From JBELMB01 sp042088665 (GTDB lineage: Bacteria; Pseudomonadota; Alphaproteobacteria; Rhodobacterales; Rhodobacteraceae): a DNA stretch of 11,270 nt. This document shows positions 5,364-11,270 of this stretch, one piece after another (the stretch's first letter is position 1; each line of letters opens with the position of its first letter). The stretch spans positions 1 through 11,270 of the forward strand of contig JBELMB010000165.1 of the NCBI GenBank assembly GCA_042088665.1, written 5' to 3'. Position numbers and translations under genes: made by a program. Under the pieces are notes generated by a model. It was not told where the DNA came from. It worked only from the letters and a program-made list of their open reading frames with translations, and searched no databases.

Positions 5364-6179
5364 TTAATCCGCCGTGTCCGAGACCAGCGCGCCCGGGGCG
5401 GTCAGCTGCTCTGCCCGCGCCATGGCGGACTGCGCCAGCGGGCGGTGCCCGTGGCTGCGCGCGACCGCAGTGAGGTGGCGCCAATAGCTCTCGCTCTTGT
5501 GGCGCACGGCGCGGTGCGCAAGCGTTATGTCTGGGCCTTGCAGGCTGTCCTCGGCCAGCGCCGTCTTGAGCCAGTCAAAGCGCCCGCCCTGCCGGATCGC
5601 CCGCGTTGCGGGGTGTCCACCGCAGGGCAGACGGACCAGCACAAGGTTCGGAAAGATCTCGCAGATCATGCGGCCATGGCCGAGATCCAGCGGTTTGAAC
5701 GGATCCACCAGCACAAATCCCGTCACCCCGCTGCCCCGCGTCCCGAGATCGCCAAGCCGCGTGTCCCAACCCCTGGCTTCGGCGCGGTACCGGCGGTCAA
5801 AGGGCACCAGCGCAGGGTCAATCGACACCTGCGGCGAGATCGCCAGCAGTCGCGACAGATGCAGCGCCCGTGCAAAGCGCAGCGCCCCGTAGCCGCCCAT
5901 GGAAAAGCCCATTGCGACCACTTCGTCATAGCCCTCGGTAAAGGCCCCCAGCGTCGCCTCCAGCGCTTCGGTCTCCGGGTTGATGAACCAGTCGTTGTCG
6001 CGCGACTGCAGGTGCAGATGGGCAAAGCCCCGGCGGGTAAAGCCCATCACCGGCGCGGCCGCGTCGAACTGACCGGGATCGCCGATCCGCTGGCGAAAAC
6101 TGACGAACAGTTTCCGGCGCCGCGGTCGGAACACGGTGGCGCGCAGGGCCGTCCCGTCAAAGAGCAGATGCGGTTTCAT
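5364..6179 (-). CDS. Alpha/beta hydrolase family protein
   Basis: 271 residues. The nucleophile elbow is GFSMGGYGALRFA with Ser93 in G-x-S-x-G. The likely acid is Asp159 (FVLVDPFKPLD) and the likely base is His189 (LPCGGHPATR), in the order expected for this fold. The N terminus (LFVSFRQRIGDPGQFD, GFAHLHLQSRDNDWF) supplies the first strands and oxyanion region. No signal peptide, so cytoplasmic. Substrate unknown; the set resembles the esterase-like proteins widespread in Rhodobacterales. An in-frame TAA lies five codons before the ATG, so the start at 6179 is secure although the ribosome site is poor. The gene has its own probable promoter and is separate from rpmB. Confidence 0.85.
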   Translation of the reverse strand: MKPHLLFDGTALRATVFRPRRRKLFVSFRQRIGDPGQFDAAAPVMGFTRRGFAHLHLQSRDNDWFINPETEALEATLGAFTEGYDEVVAMGFSMGGYGALRFARALHLSRLLAISPQVSIDPALVPFDRRYRAEARGWDTRLGDLGTRGSGVTGFVLVDPFKPLDLGHGRMICEIFPNLVLVRLPCGGHPATRAIRQGGRFDWLKTALAEDSLQGPDITLAHRAVRHKSESYWRHLTAVARSHGHRPLAQSAMARAEQLTAPGALVSDTAD

Positions 6180-6236
6180 CGCGGAACAGTTTTACACATT
6201 TCACTTACCACTGTCTCACCGGAACACTAGGCTGGC

Positions 6237-6266
6237 ATTTCACCATCTGTCTGCCGACGGGGTCAA
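6237..6266 (-). promoter_or_regulatory. Possible promoter of the hydrolase gene
   Basis: On the minus strand: TTGACC (6266-6261), an 18-base spacer, TGAAAT (6242-6237), giving a leader of about 50 bases. The -35 is strong and the -10 matches at four of six positions. Confidence 0.4.
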
Positions 6267-6316
6267 CGGGTGCGCGCAGCGCGGATCCCTGCGCGTGCCC
6301 CATCTGCCGCGCCGGG

Positions 6317-7309
6317 TCAGCCGTTGGAAAGGTGATCGCTGAGCATCCGCTGCGCCGCCTGCCCGGGCGTCATCACGCCTTCGGACACGGCGTGGCCAAG
6401 CGCGGCCATGGCCTGCCGCGGGCCATCACGGTCCAGACGCGCCAGCAGGCCGTCGCGCACTTCGGCCTCGAACCAGTGGCGCGACTGCGCAGCCCGGCGG
6501 GCCGCGAAATGCCCCTGTGCCCGGCGCCAGTCAGCCAAGGCCTGCATCTCCGCCCAGGCGGTATCGAGGCCCTGCACCTGCACGGCGGAGACGGTCATCG
6601 CCTTGGGAAATCCATCCGGATCCTGCGGCCGCTTGCGCAGCAGGCGCAGCGCGCCGGCATAATCCGCGCAGGTGCGCATCGCGGTGGGTTTCAGATCGCC
6701 ATCAGCCTTGTTGACCAGCAGGATATCGGCCATCTCCATGATGCCACGCTTGACGCCCTGCAACTCGTCTCCGCCCGCGGGTGCCAGCAGCAACAAGAAG
6801 AGGTCGCACATCTCGGCCACCATGGTTTCCGACTGGCCGACGCCCACTGTCTCGATCAGAACGACGTCGAAACCGGCGGCTTCGCACAGATCGATGGCCT
6901 CGCGGGTGCGCCGCGCCACGCCGCCGAGATGGCTTTGCGAGGGCGAGGGCCGGATAAAAGCCTGCCTGTCGCGCGACAACAGCTCCATCCGGGTCTTGTC
7001 TCCGAGGATGGACCCGCCAGAGCGCGTGGAACTGGGATCGACGGCCAGCACCGCAACCCTGAGCCCCGCCGCCGTGAGCATCAGGCCAAAGCTCTCTATA
7101 AAGGTGGATTTGCCAACGCCCGGCGTGCCGGAAAGACCAATGCGCAGGGCCTCCTTGCCATGGCCCTTGAGCGCCTCGAGCAGCGTCAAGGTCAGCGCGC
7201 GATGATCGGCGCGGCCGCTTTCCACCAGCGTGATGGCCCGCGCCAGTGCGCGTCGTTCGCCCCGCAGAACGCGGGTTCTGAGATCGTCGATATCCATGCC
7301 CCTTGTCAT
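6317..7309 (-). CDS. meaB: Methylmalonyl-CoA mutase-associated GTPase MeaB
   Basis: 330 residues, the full family length. The P-loop is GTPGVGKST (61-69), followed by AVDPSSTRSGGSILGDKTRM, the G3/switch region ETVGVGQSE (153-161) and NKAD (200-203) for guanine recognition. The C-terminal dimerisation helices end in VMTPGQAAQRMLSDHL. MeaB (ArgK family) is a cytoplasmic G-protein chaperone that protects and reloads the adenosylcobalamin of methylmalonyl-CoA mutase, used in propionate and ethylmalonyl-CoA metabolism. The mutase gene is not in the window. The start may be the ATG at 7309 or the one at 7297; AAGGGG is too close to the second, so I prefer 7309. Confidence 0.96.
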   Translation of the reverse strand: MTRGMDIDDLRTRVLRGERRALARAITLVESGRADHRALTLTLLEALKGHGKEALRIGLSGTPGVGKSTFIESFGLMLTAAGLRVAVLAVDPSSTRSGGSILGDKTRMELLSRDRQAFIRPSPSQSHLGGVARRTREAIDLCEAAGFDVVLIETVGVGQSETMVAEMCDLFLLLLAPAGGDELQGVKRGIMEMADILLVNKADGDLKPTAMRTCADYAGALRLLRKRPQDPDGFPKAMTVSAVQVQGLDTAWAEMQALADWRRAQGHFAARRAAQSRHWFEAEVRDGLLARLDRDGPRQAMAALGHAVSEGVMTPGQAAQRMLSDHLSNG

Positions 7310-7470
7310 GCCCCGTCCCGGTGAAAAAAGTCCAGAGGCGCAATGCCCCGCCGCGGTTTTGCACTTGGCCTGAAGGTGCCGTCACGACGCGCGCCGGGTT
7401 CAAACGACTGCCCCCAAAAAGCGCGACCTCACCGAACCGGCGCACCCAAGACAATGGCCCGTCCCGGCAA

Positions 7471-7505
7471 ACATTCGGGCAGACATTCGGGCAGCCGATG
7501 GGCAG
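7471..7505 (+). repeat. Tandem 12-bp direct repeats upstream of the RTX gene
   Basis: ACATTCGGGCAG occurs twice back to back (7471-7482, 7483-7494), followed by a degenerate third copy, CCGATGGGCAG (7495-7505). They sit directly upstream of, and over, the -35 position of a -10-like TATCTT at 7515-7520, which itself has no -35 match. The arrangement suggests cooperative activator binding. The rest of 7310-7470 has no gene or site that I can support. Confidence 0.55.
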
Positions 7506-7514
7506 AGCGGGCAA

Positions 7515-7520
7515 TATCTT
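7515..7520 (+). promoter_or_regulatory. Possible -10 element of the RTX transcript
   Basis: TATCTT in an AT-richer pocket 20 bases before the leader-peptide ATG. The bases 17 upstream (CAGCCG) are not a -35 match, so an activator would be needed; the tandem repeats lie there. Confidence 0.3.
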
Positions 7521-7540
7521 GCTTTGGAAAAGGTAAAATT

Positions 7541-7603
7541 ATGAACGCCGCGAATCTGCCGCATTCTTCCCCGAAACCTCGGCCAACAACAATAATTTGG
7601 TAA
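7541..7603 (+). CDS. Putative 20-residue leader peptide before the RTX gene
   Basis: ATG at 7541 with AAGG 7 bases upstream; the product is MNAANLPHSSPKPRPTTIIW and ends in TAA at 7601-7603. The stop codon is part of the AAGGA ribosome site of the RTX gene, 11 bases before its ATG, so ribosomes finishing the leader would arrive at that site. It has four prolines, including a PKPRP stretch. Both signals are seen; translation and any attenuation role are inferred. Confidence 0.45.
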   Translation: MNAANLPHSSPKPRPTTIIW

Positions 7604-7614
7604 GGAAGACACCC

Positions 7615-10089
7615 ATGACCACGTCGCTACTGGACAACCTGAACCAGATCGCCGCGTTCATCCGCCAGGATCCCGGCCTCGCTGCAAGCATCACCGATGC
7701 GGAGATCGAAGAAGGTGCTGCCGCCGCGGAAACCATCAATGGCATCATCGCCGACGCGATCACCACGCTGGACCTGAACGCGGATGGCCGCATCGATGGT
7801 GACGACGTCGCCGCGATCAGCGCCTACATCCGCGCCGATTCCGCGCTGAACGACAGCTTTATCGAGGCCCACGGCAATGACGAGGGCAATACCGAAACCG
7901 GCTATCACCTCGTGCAGAACGACGGCGCGACGCTGCGCTTTCAGGGAAAGAACTTCGTCAACACGGTGGCGGATGCGATCTATCACATCGGGTTCGAGGT
8001 GCAGGATGGCGTGCTGCTGAACGAGGACGGCAACCGCAACGAAGAGACCGCCACCGTCGCGGGCTGGCTGAACTATTTCGTCAACGGGGTGAACATCGTC
8101 TATGGCACCGATGGTGACGACCGGGTCCGGTCTCGCGACTACTCGGCAGAGTTCGCCGATGCCCAGAACGAGCTGTTTGACCTCGGCGACGGCAATGACC
8201 GCGCGATCATGGGGGACGGCGACGACACCGGACTTGGCGGCGATGGCAATGACAAGCTCTTTGGTCAGGCGGGCAACGACGCGTTGCAGGGCGACGCGGG
8301 CAATGACACCCTGATCGGCGGCACGGGCGACGACCTGCTGGAAGGTGGGCGTGACAGCGACCGGCTGCGCGGCGGCGATGACAATGACACACTGGACGCA
8401 GGTGACGGCAATGACCGAGCCTTTGGCGACGATGGCGACGACGAAGTCAACGGCGGCAATGGCAATGATGTGCTGGGCGGTGGCGACGGCGAGGACACGC
8501 TCGATGGTGGCAGCGGCAACGACGTGCTGCGCGGCAATGACGGCGATGACACCCTGACCGGCGACAGCGGCAACGACCGTCTCATGGGTGGCGACGGGGA
8601 TGACGTCGGCGAAGGTGGCATCGGTCATGACATCCTCAACGGTGGCGAGGGCAATGACACGCTCGACGGCGGCGAGGGCATGGACAAGCTCCGCGGCGGC
8701 AATGGCGATGACGATCTTGATGGCGGCGCGCACAATGACCGGCTCTTTGGTCAGGATGGCGACGACACGATGGAGGGGGGCGATGGCCACGACGTTCTGG
8801 TCGGCGGCAATGGCGATGACCTCGCATCGGGCGGGTCAGAGAACGACGTCTTGCGCGGCGGCAACGGCGAGGACACGCTGGAGGGTGGCGAGGGCAGCGA
8901 CCGCCTGTTCGGCAACAACGACAATGACACGCTGCTGGGCGGCGCGGGCAATGACCTGCTGCGCGGTGGCAACGGCGCCGACCTGCTGGAAGGCGGCACC
9001 GAGAACGACGTCCTCAGCGGTGGCGCGGACAACGACATCCTCTTTGGCGAAGAAGGCGCGGACCTTCTGCGCGGTGGCAATGGCGACGACCTGATGGTCG
9101 GTGGCATCGGCAACGACAAGCTGATCGGCGGCCATGGGGCTGACACCTTTGACGGCGGCGAGGGCGCTGACCTGATCCGCATGCGCGACGTCGACTCCGA
9201 AAGCGATCTGCTGATCTTCGAAGAGGGTGACAGCGGCACCGACAGCGGCACCCGCGACATGGTAATCGGCTTCCAGATGGGCGAGGACAAGATCGACCTG
9301 AGCGATTTCGGCCCTCTGACCTTCCTTGGCGGGGCCGCGTTTACCGGCGGCGCGGCGGTGCGCTTTGCCAACCGGCAGTTGCAGATCGACACCGACGGCG
9401 ACACGCAGGCCGATTTCATCGCCGATTTCCGTGGCACAAAGATGCTGATGCGCATGGATCTGATCATCGACAACCAGATCACCACGCAGTTCGGCAATGA
9501 CGTGGTTGTCGGCACCGATGAAAGCGAGAGCATCGTCTCACGCTCTGACATGGGCGAGCCGGTGATCGCGCAGGACCCGACCGGGGCGCGTTATTTTGCC
9601 GACCAGCCCTATGCGGATGCCAATGACGTGCTGACCGGCAATGGCGGCGGGGATGATTTTGTCTTTCAGTTCGACATCAACGCCACCGAAGAGATCGTGC
9701 GCAAGCACACCAAGGACAATGGCATGATCAATTGGCACGCCGTCGCGGGCGAGAATGACAACAACCACGACCATTGGGTCGACGGGTGCGGCGACGACAC
9801 GATCACCGATCTGGACCTGCTCGAAGGCGACACGCTGCAACTCATCGGGCACACGGTGGCCATCGGCGGCATCGCGCATGTGGACGAGGACGGCGACGGT
9901 GTGGCCGACCATTCCATCGTCACGGTGATCTCGGATCAGGGCGGCAATGGCGGTGCCCATGATCAGGATGTGCTCGGCACCATCACGCTGCTGAACACGC
10001 TGATCAACGAGGACGACATCATCGTGAATGCCGCACCGCATTTTGGCGCAACCGAGACGCTGGATCAGTGGCTCGACATGTTCGCCTGA
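7615..10089 (+). CDS. Large RTX calcium-binding protein, probable type I secretion substrate
   Basis: 824 residues from the ATG at 7615 (AAGGA 8 bases upstream). Residues 1-50 are helical. Residues 53-64 form an EF-hand/dockerin-like loop (DLNADGRIDGDD). Residues 95-185 form a domain (YHLVQNDGATLRFQGKNF, NTVADAIYHIGFEV, LNEDGNRNEE, VAGWLNYFVNG) that I recall in other Rhodobacterales RTX proteins. Residues 190-522 are 37 uninterrupted GGxGxDxLx nonapeptides, the calcium beta-roll. Residues about 523-620 look like the serralysin C-terminal domain (DMVIGFQMGEDKIDLSDFG). Residues about 640-824 form a further domain with AGENDNNHDHWVDGCGDD, LIGHTVAIGG, a DEDGDGVAD calcium loop and GGNGGAHDQD. No Sec signal is present, and RTX proteins leave by type I transporters with a C-terminal signal, calcium folding them outside. 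No protease zinc motif or other catalytic signature is visible, so enzymatic, adhesive and matrix roles remain open. No transporter genes are in the window. Confidence 0.9.
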   Translation: MTTSLLDNLNQIAAFIRQDPGLAASITDAEIEEGAAAAETINGIIADAITTLDLNADGRIDGDDVAAISAYIRADSALNDSFIEAHGNDEGNTETGYHLVQNDGATLRFQGKNFVNTVADAIYHIGFEVQDGVLLNEDGNRNEETATVAGWLNYFVNGVNIVYGTDGDDRVRSRDYSAEFADAQNELFDLGDGNDRAIMGDGDDTGLGGDGNDKLFGQAGNDALQGDAGNDTLIGGTGDDLLEGGRDSDRLRGGDDNDTLDAGDGNDRAFGDDGDDEVNGGNGNDVLGGGDGEDTLDGGSGNDVLRGNDGDDTLTGDSGNDRLMGGDGDDVGEGGIGHDILNGGEGNDTLDGGEGMDKLRGGNGDDDLDGGAHNDRLFGQDGDDTMEGGDGHDVLVGGNGDDLASGGSENDVLRGGNGEDTLEGGEGSDRLFGNNDNDTLLGGAGNDLLRGGNGADLLEGGTENDVLSGGADNDILFGEEGADLLRGGNGDDLMVGGIGNDKLIGGHGADTFDGGEGADLIRMRDVDSESDLLIFEEGDSGTDSGTRDMVIGFQMGEDKIDLSDFGPLTFLGGAAFTGGAAVRFANRQLQIDTDGDTQADFIADFRGTKMLMRMDLIIDNQITTQFGNDVVVGTDESESIVSRSDMGEPVIAQDPTGARYFADQPYADANDVLTGNGGGDDFVFQFDINATEEIVRKHTKDNGMINWHAVAGENDNNHDHWVDGCGDDTITDLDLLEGDTLQLIGHTVAIGGIAHVDEDGDGVADHSIVTVISDQGGNGGAHDQDVLGTITLLNTLINEDDIIVNAAPHFGATETLDQWLDMFA
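8182..9180 (+). repeat. RTX repeat array, 37 nonapeptides with a 162-bp super-period
   Basis: Coding repeats with perfect 27-bp register over 999 bases. A six-unit pattern recurs: units 3, 9, 15, 21 and 27 end in KLF, RAF, RLM, RLF, RLF, and units 7, 13, 19 and 25 end in LR; later LR/IR ends recur every four units (29, 33, 37). The LFGQ junction at units 3/4 and 21/22 is encoded by identical bases (CTCTTTGGTCAG) 486 bases apart, three super-periods. This implies growth by duplication of 162-bp blocks. Confidence 0.85.
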
Positions 10090-10110
10090 CCACATCCGCC
10101 CGACCCGTCG

Positions 10111-10139
10111 GCGCGCGGGCCCACCCGGGCCGCATGCGC
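10111..10139 (+). terminator. Possible terminator after the RTX gene
   Basis: GCG-G-GCCC (10115-10122) pairs with GGGC-CGC (10127-10133) with one bulge, and outer GCGC bases extend it. No T-run follows. It is the only stable hairpin between the RTX stop and hrpB. Confidence 0.35.
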
Positions 10140-10176
10140 CCCTTGCTCCACGCCGGATCTTGTGGATAAGGGGCGC

Positions 10177-11270
10177 GTGACCCTGCGCCTTCCCATCGAC
10201 GACGCGCTGCCTGCGCTGATTGACGCGCTCCGCTCTGCGGGGCGCGCCGTGTTGCAGGCCCCGCCCGGCGCGGGCAAGACCACCCGCGTGCCACTGGCGC
10301 TGCTGGAGGCCGGGCTGACCGAGGGCAAGATCCTGATGCTGGAGCCGCGTCGTCTGGCCGCCCGCGCCGCCGCCGCGCGGCTGGCCGATCAGTTGGGCGA
10401 AAGCCCCGGCGACACCATCGGCTACCGGATCCGCGGCGAGACCAAGACCTCTGCCCGGACCCGGATCGAAGTGGTCACAGAGGGCATCCTGACCCGGATG
10501 ATCCAGACCGATCCGGAACTGACGGGTATCGGCGCGGTGCTCTTTGACGAATTTCACGAACGCTCGCTCAATGCGGATCTGGGTCTGGCGCTCTGCCTCG
10601 AGATTGCGGGCGCGCTGCGCGACGACCTGATCCTGCTGGCCATGTCCGCGACGCTGGACGCCGGACCGGTGGCAGCGCTGATGCAGGCCCCGGTGGTGAC
10701 CTCCGAGGGGCGCGCCTTTCCGGTGACGCCGCACTGGCTGCCGCGCCCGCTGGCCAAGGGCATCCGGTTCGAAGAGGCCATGGCGCGGCTTATCCTCGAG
10801 GCGCATGACACCCATGCGGGCGGCATCCTCGCCTTCCTGCCCGGCGAGGGAGAGATCCGCCGCGTGGAGGCCGCACTGGCCCCGAAACTGCCAAAAGACA
10901 CGCATTTGCGCCCGCTCTTCGGTGCCATGCCCCTGCCCGCCCAGCGCGCGGCGATCCTGCCCGAAACCAGCGGCCGCAAGCTTGTTCTGGCCACGTCGAT
11001 TGCCGAAACCTCGCTGACGATCGAAGACATCCGCGTCGTCGTCGACGGCGGCAAGGCGCGGCGCGCAAGGTTCGACCCCGGCTCCGGCATGTCCCGGCTG
11101 GTGACAGAACGCGTCACCCGCGCCGAGGCCACGCAGCGCGCAGGACGCGCGGGACGGGTCGCACCGGGCGCGGCATACAAACTTTGGGCAAAGGGTGAAG
11201 ATGGGGCGCTTAGGGCTTATCCCCCCGCGGAAATCGAGGCTGCGGACCTGACGTCGCTGGCGCTGGAACT
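10177..11270 (+). CDS. hrpB: ATP-dependent helicase HrpB, N-terminal part
   Basis: The frame is open from the GTG at 10177 to the window end (364 codons of a family usually near 820). AAGGGG lies just upstream; another in-frame GTG at 10162 is not preceded by a better site. Motif I is PPGAGKTT (P-loop at 31-36), motif II is DEFHER (DEFH box at 124-127), motif III is SATL (157-160), then LAFLPGEGEIRRVE, the LATSIAETSLTI segment and motif VI QRAGRAGR (320-327). This is the DEAH-type (SF2) helicase family represented by E. coli HrpB; the cellular substrate is poorly defined. The gene follows the RTX stop by 87 bases and is probably independent. The C-terminal HrpB domain lies outside the window. 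Confidence 0.96.
   Translation, partial: MTLRLPIDDALPALIDALRSAGRAVLQAPPGAGKTTRVPLALLEAGLTEGKILMLEPRRLAARAAAARLADQLGESPGDTIGYRIRGETKTSARTRIEVVTEGILTRMIQTDPELTGIGAVLFDEFHERSLNADLGLALCLEIAGALRDDLILLAMSATLDAGPVAALMQAPVVTSEGRAFPVTPHWLPRPLAKGIRFEEAMARLILEAHDTHAGGILAFLPGEGEIRRVEAALAPKLPKDTHLRPLFGAMPLPAQRAAILPETSGRKLVLATSIAETSLTIEDIRVVVDGGKARRARFDPGSGMSRLVTERVTRAEATQRAGRAGRVAPGAAYKLWAKGEDGALRAYPPAEIEAADLTSLALE

Noticed and set aside
4698..6230. 510-residue plus-strand open frame
   Set aside because: It is antisense to rpmB and the alpha/beta hydrolase, rich in Arg, Gln and His, with no motifs; a GC-driven shadow.
6332..7324. 330-residue plus-strand open frame
   Set aside because: Exact antisense of meaB with shadow composition; meaB has complete GTPase motifs.
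7396..7405. GGTTCAAAC resembling a tRNA T-loop
   Set aside because: No acceptor, D-arm or anticodon stem can be formed around it.
7627..8790. 387-residue minus-strand open frame with repetitive Val/Ala/Ile sequence
   Set aside because: Antisense of the RTX repeats; the periodicity comes from the nonapeptide array.
8182..9180. Regular repeats resembling a CRISPR array
   Set aside because: Repeats are 27 bp, contiguous, degenerate and in frame, encoding GGxGxDxLx; no spacers.
9538..10905. 455-residue minus-strand open frame
   Set aside because: It crosses two real plus-strand genes (RTX end and hrpB) and has no recognisable domain.

Overview
The window looks like chromosomal DNA from a Rhodobacterales (Roseobacter-group) alphaproteobacterium. 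The evidence is very high GC, the protein flavours (MeaB, LepA, L28, HrpB), TTGACC-type promoters, a large RTX calcium-binding exoprotein, and a tiny membrane protein of a kind I associate with this order. Species cannot be named from the sequence.

Layout. 1-615: the 3' end of lepA, followed by two strong hairpins and about 450 bases with no convincing gene but dense inverted and tandem repeats (616-1145). 1062-1571 (-): an orphan Phd/YefM-type antitoxin-like gene whose tail runs into a 26-bp tandem repeat. Behind its start lie two matching 25-bp palindromes that look like operators. 1868-2358 (+), divergent from it: a short membrane protein resembling Pycsar effectors (PycTM/DUF5706), readable only through a -1 shift at a T7 run. 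2412-2591 (+): a 59-residue membrane protein, tail-to-tail with a low-molecular-weight tyrosine phosphatase (2561-3028, -). A 50-base gap separates the phosphatase from a divergent sirtuin (3079-3771, +). 3804-4637 (-): a copper chaperone (PCuAC) and a small exported Cys/His protein, probably one operon. 4911-5210 (-): rpmB. 5364-6179 (-): an alpha/beta hydrolase. 6317-7309 (-): meaB. 7541-10089 (+): a 20-codon leader ORF, then an 824-residue RTX protein with 37 uninterrupted nonapeptides. 10177 to the end (+): the N-terminal part of the HrpB helicase.

Most of the window is housekeeping. The accessory interest lies in 930-2360: an orphan antitoxin-like regulator with paired operators, divergent from a membrane effector-like gene with a slippery frameshift, next to repeat-rich DNA. 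No nucleotide cyclase and no RelE/Doc-type toxin is visible, so this is not a recognised complete defence or toxin-antitoxin system. A regulator-effector pair is only an inference. The second interesting locus is the RTX gene, with its leader peptide, tandem 12-bp upstream repeats and 54-residue super-repeat.
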